This document shows positions 21,444-30,723 of a DNA stretch of 64,000 nt, piece by piece. Numbering within the stretch: position 1 is the stretch's first letter; each line of letters starts with the position of its first letter. A model generated the notes under the pieces. The model was given only the letters and a program-made list of their open reading frames with translations. It did not search any database and was not told the DNA's origin. Made by a program: the position numbers and the translations under genes. Source of the DNA: Streptomyces sp. NBC_00513 (GTDB lineage: Bacteria; Actinomycetota; Actinomycetes; Streptomycetales; Streptomycetaceae); contig NZ_CP107845.1 of the NCBI RefSeq assembly GCF_041431415.1, forward strand, positions 806,001 through 870,000, read 5' to 3'.

Positions 21444-23903
21444 GTGAACAGCCCTCGACACGAAAACGGACCGCGGGGTGAGCTGTCGGCCCCGGAGGCG
21501 GACGACGTCACCGTTCCCGCCGCCCGCGGCCCCCGGCCGGGTGGGCCCGGTCCGGCCGAGCGGCCGGATGCCGGCGGCGACGTCGGCCCGCTGGCCGCCA
21601 CCGTGGAACGCCTGCGCCGGGAGGTGCGCGAGGCACAGTCGGCCTCGGACGGGCGGGCCCTGATCGAGATGGCCAAGGGTGTCCTCGTCGGCAAACTGGG
21701 CTGCGGTCCCGCCGAGGCGGCGCGGCAGTTGGCGATCCTGGCCGAGCAGTCGGGCACGACCGTGCTCGGACTCTCGGTGGAGATCATCAACGAGGCGTCC
21801 CGCGACCGGGTCAGTGAGCTCGCGGCCGAGTTCCTGGATCGCGCCGCGGCCGACGGCGACGACACGGACGGCTCGGCCGCGGTGCGGCTGCGGGCGGCCG
21901 AGAGCGGTCTGTTGTCCGCCTCGGACGCCCAGGCCGTGGCGACCGCGCTGTTGGAGAACGCGTTGGCCCCGCTCGGGGCGCACGGAGTGGTCATCTGGCT
22001 CGCGGGGGCCGACTCCTCGCTGACGCTCGCCGGCCAGGCCGGGTTCACCGAGGACGAGGCGCTGCGCTGGCGGTACGTCCCGCCCGAGGTGGCCACCTGC
22101 GCGCGTCTCGCGCTCGTCGAGCGGGGGCCCGCCTTCGTCTCCCGGCTCTCCGACTCCGGCATGCCCTCGATCGGGCGTCGCCGGCACCCGCACGGGGGAC
22201 GCATAGCGGTACCCGCCGGGACGGGCGGCCGCATTCACGGCGTGCTGGAGGTGTGCTGGCCGCAGCCGCTGGCCCCGCAGCCGCCGCGGATCATCCGCCA
22301 GATCGAGGCGTTGGCGGAGCTGTGCGCCCACACGCTGGAGGACCCGACGGGCGCGGGCACGCCCTCGGTGCCGGGCCGGACCCCGCACGCGGCCGTGGCC
22401 GAACTGACGTCTCTCGCGGACCACTTGCACGATCCGGCGCTCGTCCTCACACCGATCCTCGGCCCCGCCGGCGGCCTGACGGACTTCCGGGTCCACCACG
22501 CCAACGACCATTTCACCGACCCCGCCGGTCGACCCCGCAGCGCCGTGGGCGGCTCCACGTTCCTGGAGGCCTATCCCCTGGCGGCCGAGGACAACGGGCT
22601 CTTCGAGAAGCTGGAGCGCGTCTACGCCACCGGGGAGTCCTTCCAGACCCGGCGGATGACGCTGACCGCCTTCATCGACGACGTCCCGCTCACCGCCGTG
22701 GCCGACGCCAGCATCACGCGGCACGGCACGGCGCTCCTGTTGATCTGGCGGATCGAGGACGAGACCGCGCGGCTGGCCAGTCTGTTGCAACACGCGCAGC
22801 GGCTCGGCCGGATCGGCGGCTTCGAGGAGAACTTCACCACGGGTGAGATCACCTGGAACGGGCAGCTCTTCTCCCTGTACGGGCTGCCGGCGGGGGCCTC
22901 GCCGGTGCCGCTGGAGGCGCTCCCCGCCCATGCCCACCCCGATGACATCACGTCGATCAGTCGGTTCCTGCGCACGCTGATGCACTACCGGCGCGAGGCC
23001 TCCGTGGCCTTCCGCCTCCAGCGTCCGGACGGCGTCACCCGACACATCCGCATCGTCGCGGAGCCCGTCCAGGATGCGGACGGGTCGCTGTTCGCCGTGC
23101 GGGGCGCCTACCAGGACATCTCCGCGCAGCATTGGACCGAGGTGGCTCTGGCCGCCACCCGGGACCAACTGGCCTACACCGAGGCGGAGTCGGCGGAGCG
23201 CAGCCGTCTCGCGTTGCAGTTGCAGCACGCGATCATGCCGCCCGCGCCCGCGCCGCTCGACGCGCCGGGGATCCGCATCGGGGTGCGGTACCGGCCCGCC
23301 GAGTCGCAGGCCCTGATCGGCGGGGACTGGTACGACTCGGTGGTCCTGCCGAACGGGCAGGTGCTCCTGTGCGTCGGGGACGTCGCCGGTCACGGCATCG
23401 AGGCGGCCACCGGCATGGTGGTCCTGCGCAACGCCCTGCGCGGCCTCGCGGTGACCGGGGCCGGACCCGCGCAGTTGCTCACCTGGCTGAACGCGGTCGC
23501 CCACCACCTGACCAGCGACCTGACCGCGACCGCCGTGTGCGGGATCTTCGATCCGGAGCGGCGGGTGTTGCGTTGGGCGCGCGCGGGACACCTGCCGCCC
23601 ATCCTCGTGCGGGGCGCGCGGGCCACGGCCTTCCCGCTGACCAAGGGCCTGCTGCTCGGTGCGGTGCCGAACGCGGAGTACGAGGAGGAAGAGGTGCAGC
23701 TCGAACCGGAGGACACCGTGCTGATGTACACCGACGGGCTCGTGGAGCGCCGGGACACCTCCATGATGGATTCCCTGACGCAGCTCCTCGGTCTCGCGCA
23801 ACGGGAGTCCCCGTCGCTGGAGAGCCGGCTCGACCGTCTGCTGACCCACAGCCGGTCCGACACGGACGACGACACCTGCCTCGTCGGGGTCCAGGTGCGC
23901 TGA
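21444..23903 (+). CDS. ANTAR-GAF-PAS-PP2C serine phosphatase
   Basis: An 819-residue multidomain protein. An ANTAR-type RNA-binding or dimer segment sits at about residues 75-125 (LIEMAKGVLVGKLGCGPAEAARQLAILA). A GAF-like sensor spans about 140-300 and PAS-like segments about 320-560 (a second has ITWNGQLFSLYGLPAG). A coiled linker leads to a C-terminal SpoIIE/RsbU-type PP2C domain at about 590-815 with GGDWYDSVVLPNG (metal site), GDVAGHGIEAATGM, and DTVLMYTDGLVERRD. The enzyme class dephosphorylates STAS antagonists and so activates sigma factors. The start GTG at 21444 follows the hybrid kinase by 45 bp and is probably in one operon with it. Confidence 0.92.
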   Translation: MNSPRHENGPRGELSAPEADDVTVPAARGPRPGGPGPAERPDAGGDVGPLAATVERLRREVREAQSASDGRALIEMAKGVLVGKLGCGPAEAARQLAILAEQSGTTVLGLSVEIINEASRDRVSELAAEFLDRAAADGDDTDGSAAVRLRAAESGLLSASDAQAVATALLENALAPLGAHGVVIWLAGADSSLTLAGQAGFTEDEALRWRYVPPEVATCARLALVERGPAFVSRLSDSGMPSIGRRRHPHGGRIAVPAGTGGRIHGVLEVCWPQPLAPQPPRIIRQIEALAELCAHTLEDPTGAGTPSVPGRTPHAAVAELTSLADHLHDPALVLTPILGPAGGLTDFRVHHANDHFTDPAGRPRSAVGGSTFLEAYPLAAEDNGLFEKLERVYATGESFQTRRMTLTAFIDDVPLTAVADASITRHGTALLLIWRIEDETARLASLLQHAQRLGRIGGFEENFTTGEITWNGQLFSLYGLPAGASPVPLEALPAHAHPDDITSISRFLRTLMHYRREASVAFRLQRPDGVTRHIRIVAEPVQDADGSLFAVRGAYQDISAQHWTEVALAATRDQLAYTEAESAERSRLALQLQHAIMPPAPAPLDAPGIRIGVRYRPAESQALIGGDWYDSVVLPNGQVLLCVGDVAGHGIEAATGMVVLRNALRGLAVTGAGPAQLLTWLNAVAHHLTSDLTATAVCGIFDPERRVLRWARAGHLPPILVRGARATAFPLTKGLLLGAVPNAEYEEEEVQLEPEDTVLMYTDGLVERRDTSMMDSLTQLLGLAQRESPSLESRLDRLLTHSRSDTDDDTCLVGVQVR

Positions 23904-24096
23904 GCGGGCCCGACCGTCCGGGAATTCCCGAGGCGGGGCGCGCACTTGGCCCAGGGAGTCACTCGTGCGAGGGAATGACCGGGGCAGGGCCAAGCCGGAC
24001 CGGCGGTACGGAACGAAACACTTGCGTGGGTCCCGACGGGGCCCCGGGGCACGCCCCTTCACGGGGCGGGTCCGTCACCGCCTTTGAAGGAGACCC

Positions 24097-24336
24097 ATGT
24101 CGCGTGTTCTGAAGACCGCCGCTCTCGCCCTCGCCACCGGAGCCGTCGTGATCGGTGGAGCCTCCATGGCCTCCGCCGACGCCGGTGCGCAGGGTGCGGC
24201 GATCGGTTCTCCCGGTGTCCTGTCCGGCAACGTCATCCAGGTGCCCATCCACATCCCGATCAACGCCTGCGGCAACTCCGTCAGCGTCATCGGTCTGCTC
24301 AACCCGGCGTTCGGCAACACCTGCATCAACGCCTGA
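24097..24336 (+). CDS. Short chaplin, secreted amyloid-forming surface protein
   Basis: A 79-residue precursor: signal peptide 1-28 (RVLKTAALALATGAVVIGGASMASA) and a 51-residue mature chaplin domain. It has the hallmarks DAGAQGAAIGSPGVLSGN, VPIHIPINACGNSVSVIG and NPAFGNTCINA, with two Cys that form the intramolecular disulfide of short chaplins. Chaplins assemble as amyloid on aerial hyphae and make them hydrophobic. GAAGGAG precedes ATG at 24097. It is a short chaplin (ChpD-H class) without the sortase signal of long chaplins. Its position next to the SapB cluster is notable. Confidence 0.95.
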   Translation: MSRVLKTAALALATGAVVIGGASMASADAGAQGAAIGSPGVLSGNVIQVPIHIPINACGNSVSVIGLLNPAFGNTCINA

Positions 24337-24395
24337 CCGCTCGACGGGCACCGTGTTCCCGCCCTGCCGCCTCTGACGGGGCGGCGGGGTGACGG

Positions 24396-25838
24396 TCACG
24401 GCGTCGGAAGGGTTCCGGTCGTCCTCGGGGGCGACCGGCGTCCCGCCCGGATCAGCGGGAGGAGCGCGGCGGCGCCCACGAGCGACAGGAGCGCCGCGAC
24501 CCGCAGCACCTCCTCGATGGCCGGTCCGTCGGAGGCGGCCCGCTCCGCGGATCCGCTGAGGACCTCCAGGACGGTCGTCGCGACGGCCACCGCCACGGCG
24601 CCGAGCAGGACCAGTGAGGTGAGGACCAGCCCGGAGGCGGCGGCCAGGCGGTTCTCGGGGACGTACGACTGGGTGGCCACGTTCGTCAGGGCCCAGCCGA
24701 ACCCGAGTCCGACGCCCACGACAGCGAAGACCGCGGTGTAGAGGGCGAGCGGGTTCGTCCACGTCAGCAGCAGGAGGCCGAGTCCGCTCAGGACCAGGCC
24801 GCCGGCCATCAGCGTCTCGGGCCGCCACCGGTGGGCGAGGTGCCCGGACCAGTAGCTGGCCGATCCCGCGCCGACGGACAGCGCGAGGAAGATCAGCCCG
24901 GCGTCCAGCGGGGAGAGCCCGCGGGCCTGCTGGAGGTACAGCGCGGACAGGACCGCCACCAGGCAGTACACGATGTTCGACACGGAGCCGGCCAGGGTGA
25001 CGGTGACGAACGGCGCGTTCCGCAGCAGGGACAGGTCGAGCAGCGGCTCGGCGGTCCGCCGTTCGATCACCACGAACAGGACGAGCAGCAGGGCTCCCGC
25101 GACCAGACAGCCGAGGGTGGCCGGCGAGGCCCAGCCCCAGCGACCGCCCTGGTCGACGGCGATCATGATCGCGGTGAGACCGGCGGCCACGGTCACCGCG
25201 CCGGGCAGGTCCAGTCCGTGTCCGGCCTCCTCGTCGCGGGTGTCGGTGACGAAGCGCAGCATGAGGAAGGCCGCGACGGCACAGAAGGGCACGTTCAGCA
25301 GGAACACGGCCCGCCAGCTGACGTGCTCGGCGAAGGCTCCGCCCACGAACGGTCCGAGCGCGGTGCCGATCGCGCTGAAGGCCAGGACGGTGCCCACGGC
25401 GCGGCCTTGTCGGTCGTCGCGGAAGTGGGCGGTGACGACCGCGACGGCGACGGGGAAGATCAGTGCCGCCGTGGCCCCCTGTACCACTCGCCCGATGACC
25501 AGCCAGAGCTCGTTCTGCGCGGCGGCGCACACCACGGACACCAGGGCGAAGCCGGTCAGCCCCCAGACGATGACGGTCCGGCGGCCGTGCACGTCGGCGG
25601 CTCGCCCCCCGGTGATCATCAAGGCCCCCAGGGTCAGCATGTAGCCGCTGACCAGCCACTGGAGGTCGGTGGTCGGGGTGGAGAAGTCCCGGGCGATCAC
25701 CGGCAGCATCAGGTTGAGGGCGAACCAGTCCATCTGGACCAGGAGCATCGACAGCGAGGCCGCCGCGATGACGGCGCGGTCCCGGCCGGAGAACAGCCGG
25801 CGCCCGCGCGATCCGGTGGCCACCTCGTCCACGCCCAT
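24396..25838 (-). CDS. DHA2-family MFS efflux transporter, 14 TM
   Basis: A 480-residue major facilitator of the drug:H+ antiporter-2 type. Hydrophobic helices fill most of the chain. The motifs GGRAADVHGRRTVIVWGL (loop 2-3 motif A) and GTALGPFVGGAFAEHVSWRAVFLLNVP (motif C, with WRAVFLLNVP typical of EmrB/QacA) are present. ATG at 25838 follows AGGA by eight bases. Substrate is not known. The adjacent chaplin and SapB genes do not need it, since the ram transporter pair is present. Confidence 0.88.
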   Translation of the reverse strand: MGVDEVATGSRGRRLFSGRDRAVIAAASLSMLLVQMDWFALNLMLPVIARDFSTPTTDLQWLVSGYMLTLGALMITGGRAADVHGRRTVIVWGLTGFALVSVVCAAAQNELWLVIGRVVQGATAALIFPVAVAVVTAHFRDDRQGRAVGTVLAFSAIGTALGPFVGGAFAEHVSWRAVFLLNVPFCAVAAFLMLRFVTDTRDEEAGHGLDLPGAVTVAAGLTAIMIAVDQGGRWGWASPATLGCLVAGALLLVLFVVIERRTAEPLLDLSLLRNAPFVTVTLAGSVSNIVYCLVAVLSALYLQQARGLSPLDAGLIFLALSVGAGSASYWSGHLAHRWRPETLMAGGLVLSGLGLLLLTWTNPLALYTAVFAVVGVGLGFGWALTNVATQSYVPENRLAAASGLVLTSLVLLGAVAVAVATTVLEVLSGSAERAASDGPAIEEVLRVAALLSLVGAAALLPLIRAGRRSPPRTTGTLPTP

Positions 25839-26144
25839 CGACACGTCCTGTCCGCAGCCCCCGCCAACCGCCTCCACCAGCATGCGCCGGTGCCTGGCCG
25901 GCGGCACGCCGACCCGATCGAACCCGTTCGAATCGGACGGACGTGTGTACGAGGACGCAAGGGGGCGGACGTGGTGCGGCGCCACACTCAAGTACGTTCC
26001 CCGCCAAAGGCGGAAGGCAATCCCCGAGGGATCTCGGCCAACGTTCTCGAACACCCCAGAGCGCCCCCACAGTGACGTTCCAGCAGACCGGTGCGGGGGC
26101 AGCCGCTTCATGCCGTTGTCGCTTACCGAAGGAGCAGTTTCGCC
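25839..26144. other. Divergent intergenic region
   Basis: About 306 bp between the MFS gene (minus) and the ramR-type gene (plus). No gene is supported. It carries the promoters of both, and GAAGGAG at 26128-26134 is the ribosome binding site of the regulator. Confidence 0.5.
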
Positions 26145-26756
26145 ATGACGAAGGTCCTGGTCGTGCACAGCGTTCGCCTCGTCCGCTCCGCCCTCGCGGC
26201 ACTGCTGAGATCCGAGGGCCCCTTCGAAGTCACCGCCGTGGGCTGGCGGACCGCGGTGCGCGAGACGGAGTCCTTACGCCCCGACGTCACGGTCGTCGAC
26301 CTCGACTGTCCGGGCGCCGCTCCGCTCCTGGCGGGGGCGGGCCGCAGGGATCGGCACGCCTCCTCCCCCGCGTCCTCGCCGATACTGGTTCTGGCCTCGG
26401 CGGGTACGCCCGGATCGCTGCGGAGGGCGTTCCGGGCACCGGTGCTGGGGTGTGTGGACAAGGACGGCTCGCCGGGCCGCCTGGTACGGGCCGTGCGCCG
26501 GGTCGCGGCCGGTGAACGTTTCGTCGACGCCTCGCTCGCGTCCGCCTGCATGGAGGCGGACCCGGTACCGCTGAGTCCGCGCGAACTCAGTGTGTTGGCC
26601 CGTGCGGCGGAGGGCGATTCGATAGCCGAGATAGCCAGCGCCCTGCACCTGGCCAGCGGCACCGTCCGCAACTACATGGCCGCCGCCACGCGCAAGGCCG
26701 GCGCACGCAATCGCATCGACGCCATCCGCATTTCGCGCAGGGAAGGCTGGGTCTGA
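26145..26756 (+). CDS. ramR: RamR/AmfR-type response regulator (NarL family) with TTA codon
   Basis: A 203-residue atypical response regulator. The receiver domain starts KVLVVHSVRLVRS, where the usual acidic pair (DD) is HS, and the phosphoacceptor candidate is the Asp in TVVDLD. The C-terminal LuxR/NarL helix-turn-helix is LSPRELSVLARAAEGDSIAEIASALHLASGTVRNYMAAATRK. Codon 44 (26274-26276) is TTA, so translation depends on the bldA tRNA. RamR/AmfR activates the ramCSAB operon, and this gene lies next to that operon, convergent with it. Those features make RamR the best identity. GAAGGAGCAG precedes ATG at 26145. Confidence 0.88.
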   Translation: MTKVLVVHSVRLVRSALAALLRSEGPFEVTAVGWRTAVRETESLRPDVTVVDLDCPGAAPLLAGAGRRDRHASSPASSPILVLASAGTPGSLRRAFRAPVLGCVDKDGSPGRLVRAVRRVAAGERFVDASLASACMEADPVPLSPRELSVLARAAEGDSIAEIASALHLASGTVRNYMAAATRKAGARNRIDAIRISRREGWV

Positions 26757-26795
26757 GACCGCGGCCGACGGCGAGCCGAGGCCGGGGCCGAGAGC

Positions 26796-26815
26796 GCCCC
26801 GCCCGGAGGCGGGGC
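26796..26815. terminator. Hairpin terminator between ramR and ramB
   Basis: Arms gccccgcc (26796-26803) and ggcggggc (26808-26815) with loop cgga. It separates the convergent ramR and ramB stop codons, which are 64 bp apart. Confidence 0.6.
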
Positions 26816-26820
26816 CCGTC

Positions 26821-28599
26821 TCAGTCCTCCCCCGCGGCGTTCCAGAGCCCCACCAGGTCCCGGTACAAGGGCGATCGGCCGGGAAGTTCCTCGTGCGTGC
26901 CGCACACCGCCCGGGTCCCGTCCAGTACGAGGACCCGGTCGGCCCGGGCCGCCGACGAGATCCGGTGGGCCACCACGACCAGCGTGCCCGGACGGGCGGC
27001 GAGGGCCCGCTCGGCACGCGCCTCGGTGTGCGGGTCCAGGTGACAGGTGGCCTCGTCGAGCAGCAGCAGCGGAGCGGGTGAGAGGTGGGCCGCGGCCAGG
27101 GCGAGCTGCTGGCACTCGCCCTGGGACAGTCGCTGCGGCACGACGGCCCCGTCCAGGCCGCCGAGCCGCTCGACGAGGGCGCCCACGCCCAGGGCGACGA
27201 CCGCCTCGCGCACCCGGGCGTCGTCGGGTGGATGCGCTCCGGGGCACAGGTGGGTCAGGTTCTCCCGGACGGTGCCGGTGAAGACGTAGGCCTGCTGGGG
27301 CAGCAGGGTGCGTCGAGGATCCGGCTCCGAGGCGTCCCGCTCTCCGCGTGCGGCCGCCCCTGCGACCAGGACCGTGCCCCGGTCGGGGCTGAGCAGCCCG
27401 GCGAGCAGCGCGGTGAGCGTCGACTTGCCGATGCCGCTCGGGCCGACGACGGCGAGGTGCTCGCCCGGGCGGACGACCAGGTCGAGGTCCTCCAGCACGG
27501 GGGCCGCCCGGGGGCCGTAGGCGAAGGTCACGCCGCGCAGCTCCGCGGCGGACGGCGGGACGGGCGGCGTCGCGGGCGACGGTACGGGCGACGGACGCGC
27601 CGGGGGCGACGGGGAATGCGAGGGGTTCGGGGCGGGCTCGGGCTCGTGGAAGCGCTCCAGTACCACCAACAGCCGGGTGCCGGCGGATCCGAGGGCCGTC
27701 ATCAGGGAGTGCAGGGCGGGCAGCAGCGCCTGTACGAGGTAGGTGAGCGCGCCCACCAGGGTCCCGGCGGTGACTCCCCGGTCCAGCAGCCACGGGGTCG
27801 CCACCAGCAGGGAGATCACCGGCAGCCGGCCCGCCGCGCCGAGGGCGACGGTACGCACGGCCGCCCACCGGGCGAGGCGGCGGGTCAGCCGCTCCTGCGC
27901 CCCGATCAGGGTCTCCACCCCGGAGGTCGCGCTCGCTCCCCCGCCGCAGGCCACGATGTCGCGCAGTCCCTCACCGACCGCGCCCACCCGGCGCGACAGC
28001 GCCTCGTCGGTGTCGAGGGAGTCGCGTTGCACGCCGGCCATGGGGCGCAGCGTGGCGAGGAAGAGACCGAGGCCCAGGAGCAGCGGGGGCAGTACGACGA
28101 GGAGCAGCACGGGGGCGAGGGCCGCCATGCCGGCCAGCGCGCCCGCGGCCGTGAACACGAACGAACGGGCGGTGAGGACGATGCCCGCGAAGGAGTCCCG
28201 GGCCATCTCCGTCTGCTGGGTGAGCCGGGAGACGGCGCCGGCGTCCGCGGCGCGGGACGGGTCGGCGACGGCCCGGTCGAGGGCGTGCCGCACGGCCCTG
28301 CGCACGAGGCCGTCGCGCAGCGGTTCCACCAGGTCGGCGAGGGCGGCGAAGACCCCGCGCAGCGCGAGGGCGCCGAGCAGGGCGCCGAGTCCGGCGACCA
28401 CGAGCCAGCCCAGGCCGACCGCGGTGCGCCCGGCGAGGAAGCCGTCGTCGAGGGCGCGGGCCACCCCGTAGCCGGTGAGGAAGGTGTGGGCGGACTCCAG
28501 GAGCGACCAGCCCCCGAGTCGTGCCAGGGCGGGGCTGCGCCCTCGCAGGAACCGGCGCGCGTCGGGGCTCACGCGCCGCCAGGTGTCGTGCTCGTTCAC
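26821..28599 (-). CDS. ramB: SapB exporter ABC transporter subunit (RamB/AmfA-like)
   Basis: A 592-residue fused permease-ATPase. Residues about 30-300 form the six-helix transmembrane domain. The ATPase lies at about 345-590 with Walker A GPSGIGKST, signature LSQGECQQL (a variant of LSGGQ) and Walker B LLLLDEAT. It starts with GTG at 28599 and overlaps the stop of the upstream ABC gene (GTGA), so the two are coupled and probably form a heterodimer. The pair is the last part of the ramC-ramS-ramA-ramB arrangement, whose product exports the SapB peptide. Confidence 0.9.
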   Translation of the reverse strand: MNEHDTWRRVSPDARRFLRGRSPALARLGGWSLLESAHTFLTGYGVARALDDGFLAGRTAVGLGWLVVAGLGALLGALALRGVFAALADLVEPLRDGLVRRAVRHALDRAVADPSRAADAGAVSRLTQQTEMARDSFAGIVLTARSFVFTAAGALAGMAALAPVLLLVVLPPLLLGLGLFLATLRPMAGVQRDSLDTDEALSRRVGAVGEGLRDIVACGGGASATSGVETLIGAQERLTRRLARWAAVRTVALGAAGRLPVISLLVATPWLLDRGVTAGTLVGALTYLVQALLPALHSLMTALGSAGTRLLVVLERFHEPEPAPNPSHSPSPPARPSPVPSPATPPVPPSAAELRGVTFAYGPRAAPVLEDLDLVVRPGEHLAVVGPSGIGKSTLTALLAGLLSPDRGTVLVAGAAARGERDASEPDPRRTLLPQQAYVFTGTVRENLTHLCPGAHPPDDARVREAVVALGVGALVERLGGLDGAVVPQRLSQGECQQLALAAAHLSPAPLLLLDEATCHLDPHTEARAERALAARPGTLVVVAHRISSAARADRVLVLDGTRAVCGTHEELPGRSPLYRDLVGLWNAAGED

Positions 28600-30512
28600 C
28601 GGGCCGCCCCCTGACCGCTCGGGCCGATCGGGTCGGCCGTGCGGGCCGGCCCGGGATCGGGCCCGGGCGCCGGCGCGGGCTCCGGACCGGGCGCGGGCGC
28701 GGGCTCCGGACCGGGCGCGGGCGCGGGCTCCGGTCGCGCCCCCGCGGCGAACACGGCCCGGTAGTACGGATCGCGCCACAACTCGACGTGCGTGCCGGTG
28801 GCCCGAACTCGTCCCTCTTCCAGCCACACGACGAGGTCGGCCCGGGCGGCCGAGGAGATCCGGTGCGCGACGACGATCCGGGTGCCGGCCCGGACCTGTT
28901 CCGCGATGGCCCGCTCGACCTCGCGGGCGGTGACCGTGTCGAGGCTGGAGGTGGCGTCGTCGAGGATCAGCAGTCGGCCGGCGCGGCAGAACGCCCTTGC
29001 CAGGCCGAGGCGTTGGGCTTCCCCGCCGGACATGGGGGCGTCGGCCACCGGCGTGTCGTACCCCCGGGGCAGGCGGCGTACGAACAGGTCCGCACCGGCC
29101 GCCCGGGCGGCCCCGCGCACCGCTTCGGGGTCCGGCGGTGGGCCCGATCCGAACGCGATGGCGTCGCCCACGCTGTCGCCGAGCAGGGCGGGCCGGTGGA
29201 AGGCGTGGCCGACGTCGCGGCGCAGGGCTTCGGCGGTCAGGTCCCGCAACGGGACACCGTCCAGCAGCACCTGCCCGCTGTCGGGGTCCGCGAGTCGTCC
29301 GGCGACGGCGGCGAGCAGCGTCTTGCCGGAGCCCGAGCCGCCCACGACGGCCGCCGTGGTCCCGCCGGGGACGAGCAGGTCGATGTCGCGCAGTACCGCG
29401 GTTCCGTCGCGGGTCACGCGTACGCCGCGCAGTTCCAGGGTGCCGGGGCCGCCGTCGGGCAGCCGCCGGTCGCCGTGTTCCAGGGCGGGCAGGTCGAACA
29501 GTTCGGCGGTGCGGCGGGCGGCGGCCCGGCCCCGTACCGCGGCGCTGAGTTTGCCGGTGACGGCGCCGATGCCGGCGGCGAGGCCGGCGTAGCGCACGGC
29601 GGCGAGGAGTTCGCCGACGTCGAGCGCGCCGGAGGACAGGCGGATGCCGCCCACGCCGAGGACGACGTACAGCAGGAGCGGCATGAGGGCGGTGGTGCGG
29701 GCCATCGTCGCGCCGTACACCTGCCACATCCGGCGACCCTCGGTGTCGAGGTCGGGCAGCCGGGCGAGGATCCTGGCGCGTTCCCTGGCGGCGGTGCCGG
29801 CGGCGGCGATGGTGCGCGCCCCGGCCAGGGCCTCGACGAGTCGGCCCGCGGTCGCGAGTTGCGCCCGCTGGTAGCGGGAGACGATGGCGGAGGAGTCGCG
29901 GGCGAAGGCCCTCAGCAGGAGGACGAGCGGGGGCAGTCCCGCGACGAAGGCCAGTGCGGTCCAGGGATCGATGACGAACAGTGCGACGAGTCCCCCGATC
30001 GGGGGCAGCAGCGCGGCGATCCCGGTCGCGAGGGTGGCCGGCACGGTTCCGGCCTCGGTGGCGTGGGCGGTCAGTCGCGCGGCGATCTCGCCGGGGGCGA
30101 GCCGGGCCGCGTGGTGCGGCGCGGTGCGCAGCAGTCGGGAGAGTCCCAGCCGGCGCAGCCAGGCCGTGGAGCGGGCGTCCACCGCGCCGGTGAGCCGGGT
30201 CGTGGCGGCGTCCAGGAACACCTCGGCCACGATGACGGCGGCGCACAGCAGGGTCCAGTACGGGGCGGCCGGATCGCGGCGGAGCAGGAGGTCGAGGGTG
30301 AGGCCGAGCAGCGCCGGTTCGGCGAGGGCGGCGGCGGAGGCGGCGGTCGCGCATCCGAGCACGGCGCCGGCCCGTCCGGTGCTGTGCCGGGCGGCTTCGC
30401 GGAGTGCGCGATCGGCGGAGCGGTGGGCCTCGGGGCCCGTGGGGGTCGCGGTACCCCGGGAGCGTTCGTGGGCGAGGACGGCCGGTTCCGGCGGGTCGTC
30501 GTGCGGGGTCAT
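28596..30512 (-). CDS. ramA: SapB exporter ABC transporter subunit (RamA/AmfB-like)
   Basis: A 638-residue fused permease-ATPase. The transmembrane domain lies at about residues 45-330. The ATPase has Walker A GGSGSGKT, signature MSGGEAQRLG and Walker B RLLILDDATSSLD, which are more canonical than those of its partner. The C-terminal tail (PEPAPAPG repeats) is low-complexity and is encoded by a 24-bp tandem repeat. ATG at 30512 follows the ramS terminator-like hairpin by 27 bp; CTCAGGAGCCGCCGCGG upstream gives AGGAG. Together with the downstream gene it forms the SapB exporter. Confidence 0.9.
   Translation of the reverse strand: MTPHDDPPEPAVLAHERSRGTATPTGPEAHRSADRALREAARHSTGRAGAVLGCATAASAAALAEPALLGLTLDLLLRRDPAAPYWTLLCAAVIVAEVFLDAATTRLTGAVDARSTAWLRRLGLSRLLRTAPHHAARLAPGEIAARLTAHATEAGTVPATLATGIAALLPPIGGLVALFVIDPWTALAFVAGLPPLVLLLRAFARDSSAIVSRYQRAQLATAGRLVEALAGARTIAAAGTAARERARILARLPDLDTEGRRMWQVYGATMARTTALMPLLLYVVLGVGGIRLSSGALDVGELLAAVRYAGLAAGIGAVTGKLSAAVRGRAAARRTAELFDLPALEHGDRRLPDGGPGTLELRGVRVTRDGTAVLRDIDLLVPGGTTAAVVGGSGSGKTLLAAVAGRLADPDSGQVLLDGVPLRDLTAEALRRDVGHAFHRPALLGDSVGDAIAFGSGPPPDPEAVRGAARAAGADLFVRRLPRGYDTPVADAPMSGGEAQRLGLARAFCRAGRLLILDDATSSLDTVTAREVERAIAEQVRAGTRIVVAHRISSAARADLVVWLEEGRVRATGTHVELWRDPYYRAVFAAGARPEPAPAPGPEPAPAPGPEPAPAPGPDPGPARTADPIGPSGQGAAR
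28665..28736 (-). repeat. 24-bp tandem repeat in ramA, about three copies
   Basis: Units at 28665, 28689 and 28713, of the form gggcgcgggcgcgggctccg (+gacc), encode the PEPAPAPG repeats of the ABC-protein tail. Being a multiple of three, copy-number changes would keep the frame. Confidence 0.8.
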
Positions 30513-30538
30513 CCGCGGCGGCTCCTGAGAGGTGGGTC

Positions 30539-30568
30539 GGGGCCCGGACGGCGAACCGTCCGGGCCCC
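30539..30568 (-). terminator. Strong hairpin between ramS and ramA, possible attenuator
   Basis: Perfect 13-bp stem (ggggcccggacgg / ccgtccgggcccc) with loop cgaa, 20 bp after the ramS stop and before ramA. It would stop or slow transcription between the peptide gene and the exporter genes, giving more ramS than ramAB message. Confidence 0.75.
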
Positions 30569-30588
30569 GTACAGGCCTGACGACCTGG

Positions 30589-30723
30589 TTAGTTACAGGT
30601 CGTGATGCTCAGGCTGCTGTCTCCGCAGAGCAGCAGGCTCGCGCGGCTTCCGCCGCCCGTCATCGCGGCCTCGGTGATCTCTTCCTTGGGGGTTTCCATC
30701 GACTGCAGGTCAAGAAGCGTCAT
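30589..30723 (-). CDS. ramS: SapB lanthipeptide precursor RamS/AmfS
   Basis: A 44-residue precursor peptide. The leader begins MTLLDLQSMETPKEE, matching the conserved LLDLQ-x-M recognition motif of class III lanthipeptides. The core ends in two Ser-Ser/Ser-x-x-Cys type units: SRASLLLCGDSSLSITTCN. This is the pattern of S. coelicolor RamS, from which SapB is made with two lanthionine-type rings. Start ATG at 30723 overlaps the ramC stop (ATGA), so ramS is translationally coupled to the synthetase. SapB lowers surface tension so that aerial hyphae can rise. Confidence 0.97.
   Translation of the reverse strand: MTLLDLQSMETPKEEITEAAMTGGGSRASLLLCGDSSLSITTCN

Noticed and set aside
24337..24395. 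Terminator after the chaplin gene
   Set aside because: The gccgcc/ggcggc pairing is imperfect and short; not strong enough to list.
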